Below are positions 25,679-35,182 of a stretch of DNA of 50,631 bases, one piece after another. Position 1 is the first letter of the stretch. The number at the start of each line of letters is the position of its first letter. Below the pieces are notes generated by a model. That model saw only the letters and a list, made by a program, of their open reading frames with translations, did not search any database and had not been told where the DNA came from. A program made the position numbers and the translations under genes. This stretch comes from Candidatus Kapaibacterium sp. (GTDB taxonomy: Bacteria > Bacteroidota > Ignavibacteria > Kapaibacteriales > UBA961), in assembly GCA_017302855.1 (NCBI GenBank), contig JAFLBY010000003.1, positions 1 to 50,631 of the forward strand, written 5' to 3'.

Positions 25679-25712
25679 GGGGCTTTGTACTATACAGTAT
25701 AAAGCCCTTTTT
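25679..25712 (+). terminator. Rho-independent terminator of the fasciclin gene
   Basis: GGGCTTT (25680-25686) pairs with AAAGCCC (25701-25707), with further pairing of TACT and AGTA inside. It is followed by a T-rich run, 24 bp after the stop codon. Confidence 0.8.
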
Positions 25713-25720
25713 ATCTACTA

Positions 25721-26491
25721 TTAATGGCGTGCAGCACCGCCATCAACATTCATTGTTTGTCCCGTAATAATTCCTGATGCAGGAAGCGATAAGAAAGCAA
25801 CAACATTCGCTATATCCTCCGGTTCATCGGCACGACGCACTGCTTGTTCCGGTAAAATATGTTGTAAAATAGTGCCCGTAGTTGAAATATTTTGATTCAC
25901 AGGTCTTTGAGTAGCCGTTAATCCTACCGAAATAGCATTGATAGTAATACCGTAACGCCCAATTTCTGCTGCTAAAGAGCGCGTAAAACCAATAACGCCC
26001 ATTTTTGCTGTTGCATAATGGGATAAATAGGGCGTTCCAAGCCATACAGTATTGGACGACATAACAATAATACGCCCAAAACCTTCTTTTTTCATAGCCG
26101 GTAATACTGCTTGCGTCACTAAAAACATACTATTAAGATTAATATCCAACACTTTTTTCCATTGGGAAAAAAATATTAACTCAAATGGCTCTTCATCATA
26201 CATCCCGACATTATGGACAAGAATATCAATTCTGCCATATAATTCAAGAACTTTACTCACCATACGCTGTACGGATTCTTCATCAGAGCAGTCAACGGTA
26301 AGAGCCACAGCTTCGCCCCCAATATCATGAACGGCTTTGACAGTATCGGCAGCATCGGCAATATCGGCAATGACAATTTTTGCTCCTTCTTCGGCAAGTC
26401 GCTCACAAAATGCTCTGCCATTACCAATGGCTGCCCCTGTGACAATAGCAACTCTATCTTTTAATCCTTTTTCAAATTCATGTATTTTCAT
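25721..26491 (-). CDS. Short-chain dehydrogenase/reductase
   Basis: The 256-residue classical SDR has a dinucleotide-binding loop T18-G-A-A-I-G-N-G25, D70 in VDCSD for the adenine pocket, and HNVG (94-97; usually NNAG). S145/S146 lie in VMSSN and the catalytic pair is Y159 and K163 in YATAK. The C-terminus DEPEDIANVVAFLSLPASGI and ITGQTMNVDGG is typical. It reduces or oxidises a small carbonyl/hydroxyl substrate with NAD(P)H, and the substrate cannot be read from sequence. Its start is 8 bp after the stop of the PD40/OmpA gene in the same orientation, so the two are probably co-transcribed. The functional link is unclear. Confidence 0.9.
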   Translation of the reverse strand: MKIHEFEKGLKDRVAIVTGAAIGNGRAFCERLAEEGAKIVIADIADAADTVKAVHDIGGEAVALTVDCSDEESVQRMVSKVLELYGRIDILVHNVGMYDEEPFELIFFSQWKKVLDINLNSMFLVTQAVLPAMKKEGFGRIIVMSSNTVWLGTPYLSHYATAKMGVIGFTRSLAAEIGRYGITINAISVGLTATQRPVNQNISTTGTILQHILPEQAVRRADEPEDIANVVAFLSLPASGIITGQTMNVDGGAARH

Positions 26492-26499
26492 CGTTAGTA

Positions 26500-28563
26500 T
26501 TATTGTTTTTGGATAATAAATTCTACGCGTCTGTTACGACTGCGTCCTTGTTCTGTCGAATTATTAGTTAAAGGTTTGGATGATCCATATCCTTTGGTTT
26601 TTAAGCGTTTTGCGGGTACACCCAAACTTAATAAATAATCATAGACGGATTTGGCACGTTGTTCGGATAATGTTTGATTTTCATTCGCTTTTCCAATATT
26701 ATCCGTATGACCACTCACTTCAATTTCATACGAAGGGTTATCAGCCATAAATGATTTGACACGTTTTAATTCGGGAAAAGATTCTTCCTTTAAATCGGAC
26801 TTACCTGTATCAAAGAAAATATTATTCAATCGAATCGCTTGTCCGACGGTAATCGGTGCTAAAAATAAATCTTTAGAAAGCTCCGTATATTCTGTTAATT
26901 TTTTTGTATCAAGATTATCACTTATCGGATAAAAACCTTTTGCCTCAGCCCTAAAACCATACAGCGCACCGGCGGGTAAAGAAATTTTATAAGAACCGTC
27001 AATAGGGTTGGTTCGAGCAACGCCGACTTCTTCACCCGAAGGCAAAATTTCATAAATAATTTTGGCTTCTACGGGTTTTTTTGTTTTTTCATCTAATACT
27101 TTACCTGAAATTAAAACGACAGGAACAGGGCGTGCTGATGCAGGTAATTTTATACGAAAAATATCTTCTCTGCCAATGGTGTTTTCAGAGGAAACACAAT
27201 AAGCATATTCTCCCGATGCGGGTATTGTAAAATAAGCCTCAAAACCCGTTGTATTTATCTCAGGTCCGAGATTTTCCGGTTCGCTCCATCGTAACCATGT
27301 ATCATCTAAACGCCGTGTGACATAGACATCTTTATTACCGTATCCGGCAAAACCATCGGTTGAATAATAGAGTGTTTTTCCATCGGCAGCTAAAAAAGGA
27401 GTTGTTTCATCGCCGGCAGTATTAATATCTGATCCCATATTCATAGGTGATGACCATGTATTATCCGGTAATAATTTACTCACATATAAATCTCTTTCTC
27501 CCATGCTTTCATCTCTTTGTATTGCCATTATAATAACTTTGGCATCACCCGAAAGACATGCTTCCGCATACATATTTAAATTGTAAAATCCTCTTATACG
27601 AATATCTTCCGGAAATGACCATCCCTCTTTTGTTTTATATGACAAAGAATATCCCATTCCTCCGGAATAACCATTTTTTGAATATTTATTATTGAGCAAT
27701 AAAGTATTACCGTCAGGTGTTACAGACAATACAGCATTACTGCTGGGAGTATTTAAGGGTTCACCAATATTTTTTGCTTGAGTCCATTGATTTTTTTCAA
27801 GTGTCGAAGACCAAATATCTTGCTGTGAATAGACACCTCCGACATTATTAGGGTCTCCATTTCTACTAAAATAAAGGGTTTTTCCATCCGGCGAAATGAT
27901 TGGCACATAATCGGTGTAAGGGGTATTTATCATTGGTCCGAGATTTTCTCTTTTCAATCCTTTTGGTAAATTCTTTACAACATTGATAGTGGCTTTTATG
28001 GAATCGGCATCATCGGAGATACCAACAGCGTCAATTTGATTCCAGCCGGGAACAGCGGCAACATCAAGCACTAATTTCACACTGCTGACTTTATACGTCG
28101 TAAGGGGAATAAACACATTGAGCATTCTTCCTTTGCGACCAAGCGGCTGGGGATCATTTTGCCACACTTTATGCTCATTACCTTCTTCATCATTTAAGAG
28201 TATAACTTTTACAGCACCCGGATTCATACTTTCCGCAACGGCAATTTGGCTGACATACATAGGGTTTTTATATCCTAATTGCAGTACTTGAGTTAAAGAG
28301 CTTTCTTCTGCACGGCGCTGCCTAACATTGTAATATCCGGAAGCACGCCACGCATACTTGGAATCTTCGCCATAAGGCATGGCATTGGGTCTGCCCAATA
28401 ATTGTAAAGACCCATATTCTCCTTGTTGAAGTTCTGAGGTAAAATCAATAACTTTTGAAGCCCATTGCGTTGTTGCTCCGTACATTGAGCCGGTCCAGAG
28501 CAAAAGTAGAGCAGAATATAAAAAAAACCAATACTTTTTTTGTATCATAGATATCTGTTTCAT
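26500..28563 (-). CDS. PD40 propeller / carboxypeptidase-regulatory / OmpA outer-membrane protein (PorE-like architecture)
   Basis: The product is about 687 residues from ATG 28563. An alternative is ATG 28548; an upstream TTG is unlikely. A signal peptide (YWFFLYSALLLLWTGSMYGA) is followed by an N-terminal beta-sandwich (about 25-185). Next is a PD40/WD40-like propeller (about 200-470) with YTDYVPIISPDGKTLYFSRN, ISPDG-type repeats and FLAADGKTLYYSTDGFAG. A carboxypeptidase-regulatory fold (about 480-560; ISGKVLDEKTKKPVEAKI) precedes a C-terminal OmpA domain (FFDTGKSDLKEESFPELKRV, EVSGHTDNIGK, GRSRNRRVEFII). The order PD40-CRD-OmpA resembles PorE, the peptidoglycan-linked T9SS component, but the TPR part of PorE is missing and the N-terminal domain differs. 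It should sit between outer membrane and peptidoglycan. Confidence 0.8.
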   Translation of the reverse strand: MKQISMIQKKYWFFLYSALLLLWTGSMYGATTQWASKVIDFTSELQQGEYGSLQLLGRPNAMPYGEDSKYAWRASGYYNVRQRRAEESSLTQVLQLGYKNPMYVSQIAVAESMNPGAVKVILLNDEEGNEHKVWQNDPQPLGRKGRMLNVFIPLTTYKVSSVKLVLDVAAVPGWNQIDAVGISDDADSIKATINVVKNLPKGLKRENLGPMINTPYTDYVPIISPDGKTLYFSRNGDPNNVGGVYSQQDIWSSTLEKNQWTQAKNIGEPLNTPSSNAVLSVTPDGNTLLLNNKYSKNGYSGGMGYSLSYKTKEGWSFPEDIRIRGFYNLNMYAEACLSGDAKVIIMAIQRDESMGERDLYVSKLLPDNTWSSPMNMGSDINTAGDETTPFLAADGKTLYYSTDGFAGYGNKDVYVTRRLDDTWLRWSEPENLGPEINTTGFEAYFTIPASGEYAYCVSSENTIGREDIFRIKLPASARPVPVVLISGKVLDEKTKKPVEAKIIYEILPSGEEVGVARTNPIDGSYKISLPAGALYGFRAEAKGFYPISDNLDTKKLTEYTELSKDLFLAPITVGQAIRLNNIFFDTGKSDLKEESFPELKRVKSFMADNPSYEIEVSGHTDNIGKANENQTLSEQRAKSVYDYLLSLGVPAKRLKTKGYGSSKPLTNNSTEQGRSRNRRVEFIIQKQ

Positions 28564-28746
28564 AATCAGAAAACGCAAATGTAACCTGAAAAAATGCTGT
28601 TAAGTAGATTGCGGTGCAATTCTCTACGAGCGAAACATCCATGTATTGTGGACGCTCCATATATTTATGCCACACTCGGACGAGCAAATCACACTTGTGA
28701 TGCAAATCTATCTGTTAACTTAACATTTTTTCACGTACTAAAACAC

Positions 28747-28774
28747 AAAGGGAATGATAAACATCATTCCCTTT
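28747..28774 (-). terminator. 12-bp perfect hairpin behind the SBBP protein gene
   Basis: AAAGGGAATGAT (28747-28758) pairs with ATCATTCCCTTT (28763-28774) around a 4-nt loop. Read on the minus strand, it is 33 bp past the stop of the 28808-32083 gene and is followed by GTGTTTTAG, a short imperfect T-run. It is a probable transcript end. Confidence 0.65.
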
Positions 28775-28807
28775 GCAAATATTGTACCTATGTTTAAGTA
28801 CGGGATA

Positions 28808-31800
28808 TTATTTGACGATTGTTACTTTCAGTACTGCATTATCTACCCCGCATCGTGCATTAAGGTAGTATGTGCCGCTTGGTAAATCCGCACACCCAAT
28901 ACTCAAAGGCAATACATTAAGTGATTCGAGAGTTCCACTATAGACAGTACGAACAATACCGCCCATCATATCGGTTAAAGTAACCGTCAGTGGGCAATAT
29001 GTTTGCGAAGTGACCGCTATATTCATTTGTTCAAACACCGGCATAGGAGAAAGCATACCAATGGAAAGAACTCCATTTGGTGAAACACCGTCATCGAATA
29101 CTGATGCTGCCTCAAATGATATGATAGCCGGTTGGGAAGTGACACTGCCGCAATTGCCACTCACAGTTACTGTATATTCTCCGTCGCTGAAGGCATTAAC
29201 CGAAGGGATATTGTAACTTGCCGTAACAGCTCCGTCAATGACTGTGTTTTTACGGAACCACTGATATGTCAGGTTCTCACCCACGGCTTTGACCGATAAA
29301 GTATAAGGATCGTTTTCTTTTACTTTGACGCCTGTAGGTTGCGTGGTGATAGCAGTTGCTACTTTTACCGTCAGTTGTGCATTATAAACTATTGGACTGC
29401 AACCTGAACCGATTTCCACAGAATATTTACCTGCTTGATTTGATTTTACATCTCGTAAGGTCAGAGTCGGTCTGGTTTCTCCTTGCAATTTATTGGTACC
29501 AAAAAGCCATTGATAGGTCAGGTTTGTACCGGTTGCTTGCACCATGAATGTAGTGCTGTCTCCCGGGCATATCGTATCACTCTTAGGTGATTCCGTTACC
29601 GTGGGTGCGGCAATAATTGTAAAGTCGGCATTACTTTCATCACGAATACCGGACTCATGGATAACACGAATACGATAGTTAGTGCCTGCTTTCTGTGTTG
29701 CCGGAATTTGCCATACAAAATCCGGTGTGGTCACATTTTTGCCGATTGTATCCCATGTAACACCTGAATTTGTGGAAAGTTGGACAGCAATGATATCACC
29801 CGGTTGGAGCGGAGCATTTTTTGTATAGCGAACATTGATGGTATTGCCCGGGCAGAACACGTCTGCGGCTCCGCCATTCGGATATTCCAAAGAAATAGAA
29901 CCGAATGCGTGTTTACGCACAAAGCCGTCTGTACCGCCACCGAATGTTTTTTGATATGAATCGCCAAACGATAATAAGCCTGTAGAGCGAGTTGTTCCGG
30001 CAAAGTATATATCACCACGAGGCGTTACAGCTACGCCGGTTCCTTCTTCGGGTTGGGTGCCGCCCATAAATCGAGAGAATGTGGATTGAAGATTACCGGG
30101 ATCGAATTGATAGACGAATGCATCTGCACCACCGGTAAGTTTGGTTTGCTCCGGATCCGATCCGGGATTATTAGGAAAATTCGTTGATGTGGTTGTACCG
30201 GTAATCCACACAGAAGATGTTCCACTTGAATAGGAAAGTGCATTGACAGTTTCGGTACCTGAACCACCCAGATAGGCAGCACTTACCAATGAACGTCCAT
30301 TCTGATTTAATTTCAAAATAAACAAATCCACGGCTCCTCTATGTTGACCCGCAACGCCGGTAGCAAATAAATTACCTGTTGTTTGTCCGACAACCACAAT
30401 CTCACCATTACTCAATGGTACGATTACTTTACCAACATCTTCGCCATCGCCAATACGACTTGAAGTTGTACCACCGATATAAGTAATGAAATGGACATTC
30501 GGATTATTAAATAATCCCGCAGGTGACATCCGAGCCACAAAACAATCTTTACCGCCATTGGGGGCTGCATCGTATGGGGTTGGTTGCGGACCGGGACCTC
30601 CGGGTGGCACAGGATATGTTTTGTAGAGTGTTCCTTCTGTCTCGCCTGTGATGTAAATACTATTACCGCTTGGATCAACCGCTACGCCATTAATACGATC
30701 ATTCTCATTACCGCCGAAATATGATGAGTACGTGGCATTTGCGCCTGAAGTATTAAATTTAACAATAAAACCATCGGAATTATTTGCCTCAGGTTTTGTA
30801 GATTTGTCCGGTTGTTCAACTTTGAAATTCTCAGAGAATGTTTCGCCGACAACAACAGCCAAACCTGCATTGTCCACAGCTATATCTGTTGCGCGATCAT
30901 CATCTCTGCCACCGATATAGGATGAGGCAAGTAATTTATCGCCAATAGAAGAAAGTTTAGCAAAAAAAGCATCTACCGCTCCGGGTCTTTCAAGAATAAA
31001 ATTTCCTTTATTAGGAAAATCCGTTGAAGTGGTTTCCCCTGCAAGATATATATTGGCATTAGGATCTAATGCAACCGCAACCGCTTTATCCACACCGCCG
31101 CCGCCAATAAATGTTGACCATTTTACGGAGGTTAAATCTGCGCTGAATTTTGTGACAAAAGCATCTGTTGAGCCACCAAAACCATTATTGAGATTGGAAT
31201 ATGAACCAACTGTCGTAGGAAATTGGTCTGAATCAGTAAAGCCAACGGCAACGATATCGCCGGTTATATTATCGCGAGCAATTTTTCTGATTTCATCTAA
31301 TTTATTTGTACCGAGATATGTTGCATACACGGTAGGATCAATAATAACGGAGCGGGATTTATCATAATCGCCAAGGTTGAAAATAACTTGTGTACCTTTT
31401 TGTTTGAATTCACAACTTACAGGTGATTTTGAACCATCCGTATTAAGCTGATATGCCAAGAGCTGTGCATTCTTTACTGTACCGAAACGAGTGGTATATT
31501 CTACTGATCCGGATTCGATATTGACCGAATTTGCACCCTCAAAAGACAAAGCTATATCACGGTGATTTGCACCCGGTTTCACCACAAAATCATAGCGTGG
31601 CAATCCTTTATCAACCGCGACAACCATATCAATTCCCGGCTGTATATCGCTGACGACAGCTTGTGAGCATACAGGAACATTCGACACCCATTTACTTGCA
31701 TCATTACCCATAAAGTAATTCATTTTTGTACCGGTTTCCGATGCGATGACCGACATCCCCTGTCCTGTGGCTCCGGCAAGATTCATACGCACATTCTGAC

Positions 31801-32083
31801 CAAATACCGACCAAGACATTTCCTTTATGCTCGAATGTAATGCCGATTCATTTGATTGTTTTGATGCTACAATCTGGCGATAATCAAAATTGATACCCTT
31901 TTTGGTTATCCAGACATTGACATTATCGGTATGTGCAAACCACAAAATATCCGAATGCCATTGCCCTTTATTGGGAATAAATCCCTGACGAGATTGAGCA
32001 CTCCCCAAAGCATCAGCTTTATTGTGCATTATCACCGTCAGCAATGCCATCACTATAATGATACTGCGTACCATACGTTTCAT
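28808..32083 (-). CDS. SBBP-repeat beta-propeller protein with Ig-like domains and T9SS sorting domain
   Basis: The product has 1091 residues. Signal peptide: SIIIVMALLTVIMHNKADA. Residues about 30-270 form the DUF7948-type N-terminal domain common before SBBP repeats (GFIPNKGQWHSDILWFAH, GKVNVWITKKGINFDYRQ-like segment, GIDMVVAVDKG). Residues about 280-770 hold SBBP/beta-propeller repeats such as YATYLGTNKLDEIRKIA, WSTFIGGGGVDKAVAVAL, SSYIGGRDDDRATDIAV and YSSYFGGNENDRINGVAV. A Ser/Thr beta-sandwich (about 785-860) and Ig-like modules (PTVTESPKSDTICPGDST; YQWLFGTNKL; YQWFRKNTVI) lead to a C-terminal sorting domain (about 1000-1091, LPSGTYYLNARC). It is predicted to be on the cell surface or secreted. 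No enzymatic motif is seen. Confidence 0.88.
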   Translation of the reverse strand: MKRMVRSIIIVMALLTVIMHNKADALGSAQSRQGFIPNKGQWHSDILWFAHTDNVNVWITKKGINFDYRQIVASKQSNESALHSSIKEMSWSVFGQNVRMNLAGATGQGMSVIASETGTKMNYFMGNDASKWVSNVPVCSQAVVSDIQPGIDMVVAVDKGLPRYDFVVKPGANHRDIALSFEGANSVNIESGSVEYTTRFGTVKNAQLLAYQLNTDGSKSPVSCEFKQKGTQVIFNLGDYDKSRSVIIDPTVYATYLGTNKLDEIRKIARDNITGDIVAVGFTDSDQFPTTVGSYSNLNNGFGGSTDAFVTKFSADLTSVKWSTFIGGGGVDKAVAVALDPNANIYLAGETTSTDFPNKGNFILERPGAVDAFFAKLSSIGDKLLASSYIGGRDDDRATDIAVDNAGLAVVVGETFSENFKVEQPDKSTKPEANNSDGFIVKFNTSGANATYSSYFGGNENDRINGVAVDPSGNSIYITGETEGTLYKTYPVPPGGPGPQPTPYDAAPNGGKDCFVARMSPAGLFNNPNVHFITYIGGTTSSRIGDGEDVGKVIVPLSNGEIVVVGQTTGNLFATGVAGQHRGAVDLFILKLNQNGRSLVSAAYLGGSGTETVNALSYSSGTSSVWITGTTTSTNFPNNPGSDPEQTKLTGGADAFVYQFDPGNLQSTFSRFMGGTQPEEGTGVAVTPRGDIYFAGTTRSTGLLSFGDSYQKTFGGGTDGFVRKHAFGSISLEYPNGGAADVFCPGNTINVRYTKNAPLQPGDIIAVQLSTNSGVTWDTIGKNVTTPDFVWQIPATQKAGTNYRIRVIHESGIRDESNADFTIIAAPTVTESPKSDTICPGDSTTFMVQATGTNLTYQWLFGTNKLQGETRPTLTLRDVKSNQAGKYSVEIGSGCSPIVYNAQLTVKVATAITTQPTGVKVKENDPYTLSVKAVGENLTYQWFRKNTVIDGAVTASYNIPSVNAFSDGEYTVTVSGNCGSVTSQPAIISFEAASVFDDGVSPNGVLSIGMLSPMPVFEQMNIAVTSQTYCPLTVTLTDMMGGIVRTVYSGTLESLNVLPLSIGCADLPSGTYYLNARCGVDNAVLKVTIVK

Positions 32084-32245
32084 ATACTACCCCTTTGTAA
32101 TGTAATTTTTATTATAAATTGATGTTGTTTCAACTGTCTTTGCACTTCGTTCGCCACATAGTAACAACAATCTAACCGATTTGTTGCCATCGGATATGAC
32201 ATTGGTTATGTGAAATACAGATTGGAAGTGGTAATTTCGCAATCG

Positions 32246-32275
32246 CAAATATACGTGTGAACTATCAATAACAAA
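32246..32275 (-). promoter_or_regulatory. Bacteroidota-type promoter for the SBBP protein gene (TTTG-N18-TATATTTG)
   Basis: On the minus strand TTTG (32275-32272) is followed after 18 bp by TATATTTG (32253-32246), close to the TTTG-N19-TAnnTTTG consensus. The leader to ATG 32083 would be about 155 nt. This is the best two-part promoter match in the window. Confidence 0.65.
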
Positions 32276-32290
32276 AAATAATAAAAATTC

Positions 32291-33283
32291 ATGAAACTCT
32301 GCACCTTCTCGCCTTGCGCCGGCGTTCAACGCTTAGGACTTTCTATTTTAGATAAAATCATAGACTTACAACTTTGTCATGCTCATGCCGCTGCCGAACT
32401 TGGTTTGTCTCTTCCCTCAATTCCATCGGATATTATCGAGTTTTTGCGGCTTGGACATATAGCAATCAACGATACATTACTTTTGCACAATGCCATTTTA
32501 GACGGCTTGGAGTTACCCGAATCATTAAGTTATACTCTTTCTGCCATTACTTTATGCTCCCCCGTTCCTCGTCCGACTTCTATGCGTGACGGCTATGCCT
32601 TCAAACAACACGTGGAGGCAGCGCGCCGTAATCGCGGCTTGGAAATGATACCCGAATTTTACGATATTCCCATCTTCTATTTTACCAATCATCAAGCGGT
32701 TTTTGGACCCGGAAACATCCCCGTTGAACCTCTGCACCTTAATCAGTGCGATTTTGAGCTGGAAGTTGCCATAGTAATCGGCAAACAGGGAATTAATATT
32801 TCCGCTCAAGAAGCCGACTCCTACATAGCCGGTTATACTATTATGAATGACTGGAGTGCAAGGGCTTTACAGATGCAGGAAATGAAGTTGAATCTTGGTC
32901 CCGCAAAAGGAAAAGATTTTGCTACCGCATTGGGTCCTTGGTTAGTCACTCCCGATGAATTAGAAGAAAGAAAAATTGAAACCCCACATGGCAATACCTA
33001 TGATTTGACCATGAAAACATTTATCAACGGAGAGCAAATTTCACAAGGTAATGTAAAAGACATGACATGGACTTTCGCACAAATTATTGAAAGAGCAAGC
33101 TATGGGGTAACTCTCTATCCGGGTGATGTCATCGGCTCCGGCACTTGCGGCACCGGCTGTTTTCTTGAACTTAATGGCAGCAAAGTCTATGATCCGCCAC
33201 GTTGGGTGCAAACAGGCGAAAATGTCGTTTGTGAAATTGATATGCTCGGCTCTTTATCCAATATTCTCCACTTACGTCAATAA
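32291..33283 (+). CDS. Fumarylacetoacetate hydrolase family protein
   Basis: The product has 330 residues. The N-terminal SH3-like part has DKIIDLQLCHAHAAAELG. The catalytic fold follows with PVPRPTSMRDGYAFKQHVEA (usual catalytic His region), FYFTNHQAVFGPG, FELEVAIVIGK (metal ligands E156/E158), IMNDWSARALQMQEM (metal ligand D187) and PAKGKDF (K208). The closing block GDVIGSGTCGTGCFLELNG is diagnostic. The family hydrolyses C-C bonds of acylpyruvates such as fumarylacetoacetate in aromatic catabolism, but other family members are isomerases or decarboxylases. No other aromatic-catabolism gene is nearby. tyrS starts 9 bp after its stop, so they probably share a transcript, both tied loosely to tyrosine. 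Confidence 0.9.
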   Translation: MKLCTFSPCAGVQRLGLSILDKIIDLQLCHAHAAAELGLSLPSIPSDIIEFLRLGHIAINDTLLLHNAILDGLELPESLSYTLSAITLCSPVPRPTSMRDGYAFKQHVEAARRNRGLEMIPEFYDIPIFYFTNHQAVFGPGNIPVEPLHLNQCDFELEVAIVIGKQGINISAQEADSYIAGYTIMNDWSARALQMQEMKLNLGPAKGKDFATALGPWLVTPDELEERKIETPHGNTYDLTMKTFINGEQISQGNVKDMTWTFAQIIERASYGVTLYPGDVIGSGTCGTGCFLELNGSKVYDPPRWVQTGENVVCEIDMLGSLSNILHLRQ

Positions 33284-33292
33284 AGAATTTTT

Positions 33293-34513
33293 ATGTTTTT
33301 ATCAGTCAATGAACAAATGGATATTATCCGTCAAAATACGGCGGAAATTATCCCGGAAGATGAGTTAGCACAAAAAATTGAAAAATCGGCAGCAACGAAT
33401 AATCCGCTCATCGTAAAATTCGGTTGTGATCCCAGCAGACCCGATTTGCATATCGGTCACGCTGTTGTGCTCCGAAAAATGAGACAATTTCAAGATTTAG
33501 GACATAATGTTATTCTCATTATCGGTGATTTTACCGGTATGATAGGCGATCCCACAGGAAAATCCAAAACCCGTCCACCATTAACATTAGACCAAACCAG
33601 AGAAAATGGACAATCGTATGTGGAACAAGCAATGCAAGTATTGTCAAAAGAGCGGTTGCGCATTGTCCATAATTCTGATTGGCTCGGCACAATGACATTT
33701 CAAGATGTAATTGGGCTTTCCGCAAAATATACGGTAGCTCAAATGTTGGAGCGTGATGATTTTACAAAACGCTATAAAGCCGGCGAACCTATTTCACTCC
33801 ATGAATTTCTCTATCCGTTGGCACAAGCCATGGATTCTGTCATGATTAAATCAGACATAGAATTGGGTGGTTCTGACCAAAAATTTAATTTATTGGTTGG
33901 CAGAGAGTTGCAACGCGTCTATGGACAAAATCCGCAATGTATTCTTACCATGCCTATATTGGAAGGCACCGACGGTGTGGAAAAAATGAGTAAATCACTC
34001 GATAATTATATTGGCTTAACCGATTCACCGCGAGAAATTTTTGGTCGAGTAATGTCTATACCCGACACCATGATTACACGCTATATGAAATATGGTGCTT
34101 GGCTGCATGATACTATGGTAAAAGAACAAGAACAGCAATTATCCGCCGGTACATTGCATCCGCGCAATGCGAAGGTATTTACCGCAATGAAAATTGTGGA
34201 ACTTTATCATGGCAGTGAAGCAGCCCAAGCCGCTTTTGAAGAATTTGAACGCATTTTTGTCAAAAAAGATATTCCCGATGAAATAGAAGAAATTACAGTG
34301 ACTCTTCCTGCTGTGGCAAATATCGTGGATATTATCATTGCTGTTAATTTGGCTGCATCGAAAGGTGAAGCAAGGCGTTTAATTCAACAAGGAGGAGTTT
34401 CTATTGACGGTGTACGCATCACAGACCCTGCACTTATGACAGATATTTCTTCGCGGCGTTTATTGAAAGTCGGAAAAAGAACATTTGTTTATATTACCGC
34501 AGAGTCGGCATAA
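33293..34513 (+). CDS. tyrS: Tyrosyl-tRNA synthetase
   Basis: The 406-residue class I synthetase has HIGH at 53-56 (DLHIGHAVVL) and KMSKS at 231-235 (VEKMSKSLDNY). Tyrosine-pocket residues lie in FGCDPSRPDLH and the helix LYPLAQAMDSV with LGGSDQKFNLL. An S4 RNA-binding domain covers about 335-400 (AASKGEARRLIQQGGVSIDG). The intact KMSKS and this length fit the shorter TyrRZ-type branch rather than the E. coli TyrS branch. It charges tRNA-Tyr in the cytoplasm. It is probably co-transcribed with the fumarylacetoacetase-family gene. No T-box leader is visible. Confidence 0.96.
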   Translation: MFLSVNEQMDIIRQNTAEIIPEDELAQKIEKSAATNNPLIVKFGCDPSRPDLHIGHAVVLRKMRQFQDLGHNVILIIGDFTGMIGDPTGKSKTRPPLTLDQTRENGQSYVEQAMQVLSKERLRIVHNSDWLGTMTFQDVIGLSAKYTVAQMLERDDFTKRYKAGEPISLHEFLYPLAQAMDSVMIKSDIELGGSDQKFNLLVGRELQRVYGQNPQCILTMPILEGTDGVEKMSKSLDNYIGLTDSPREIFGRVMSIPDTMITRYMKYGAWLHDTMVKEQEQQLSAGTLHPRNAKVFTAMKIVELYHGSEAAQAAFEEFERIFVKKDIPDEIEEITVTLPAVANIVDIIIAVNLAASKGEARRLIQQGGVSIDGVRITDPALMTDISSRRLLKVGKRTFVYITAESA

Positions 34514-34594
34514 TTGTCGTCAAGACGATGCGGATAATGGCAATGCGTATTAAAACCTCATACCTTGTTTTTATCAAGTCCATATCGGGAAGTT

Positions 34595-34671
34595 GTTTCT
34601 TTGTTTAACGAGTTCTTGCTTTTGCCAATATACGAATGTTCAACTTCCTCCCTTTTGTTTAGATAAGTTCA
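34595..34671. repeat. Short dispersed intergenic motifs shared with 19951-19999 and 35865-35882
   Basis: GTTTCTTTGTTTAACGAG (34595-34612) recurs perfectly at 35865-35882. CCAATATACGAAT with GTTTAGATAAGTTCA 32 bp on (34625-34671) resembles 19953-19999. All copies are non-coding, ahead of or behind small accessory genes. Confidence 0.5.
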
Positions 34672-34707
34672 TTAACAATATCAATTTATCGCTGCTTATT
34701 TTACTCC

Positions 34708-35163
34708 ATGAAAAACCACATAATATATATCCTTGTTTTTCTGTTATTCTCATGCCATAAAATTGAATATGGTGTGAATGATGTTACTTCAGATATCGCA
34801 TATTTTACATTGCGTCCTAATTCCTCATGTTGTTTGAATTTTATAACAGATGAGCTTGCTGTCCCTATGAATCTGGATACAACAGTCCATAAATGGTATT
34901 ACTACTACTATGGCATGAAAGCAGATCCATTAGTGGAGCAAGTACTTTACATTAAAGAAACATCGGAGTTAATAGGGGTTCATCTTGAAGCATATAGAGT
35001 TTTGTATTATTACAATCCATCTATCCGAGAAATGTGCTTTGATCGTTCAAGTATTCACAAAGACTCTGTAAGAATAAAAGCAGCTTTAAAAAAAGTTGTT
35101 AAACATGTAGATAGTCTCGTGTTGTGGTATGATAGTAAATGTAATGAAAATAAAGTTCTCTAA
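34708..35163 (+). CDS. Putative lipoprotein, unknown function
   Basis: The product has 151 residues. A short signal (HIIYILVFLLFSC) places a lipobox Cys at about residue 16, followed by a beta-rich polar domain with many tyrosines (HKWYYYYYGMKADP, AYRVLYYYNPSIRE) and a C-terminal helix (AALKKVVKHVDSLVLWY). No family is recognised. Twenty bases separate its stop from the following membrane protein gene in the same orientation, so the two likely form a pair. AT content is high relative to tyrS upstream, which fits accessory DNA. Confidence 0.6.
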   Translation: MKNHIIYILVFLLFSCHKIEYGVNDVTSDIAYFTLRPNSSCCLNFITDELAVPMNLDTTVHKWYYYYYGMKADPLVEQVLYIKETSELIGVHLEAYRVLYYYNPSIREMCFDRSSIHKDSVRIKAALKKVVKHVDSLVLWYDSKCNENKVL

Positions 35164-35182
35164 TTTTTAAAACTTTAACAAT

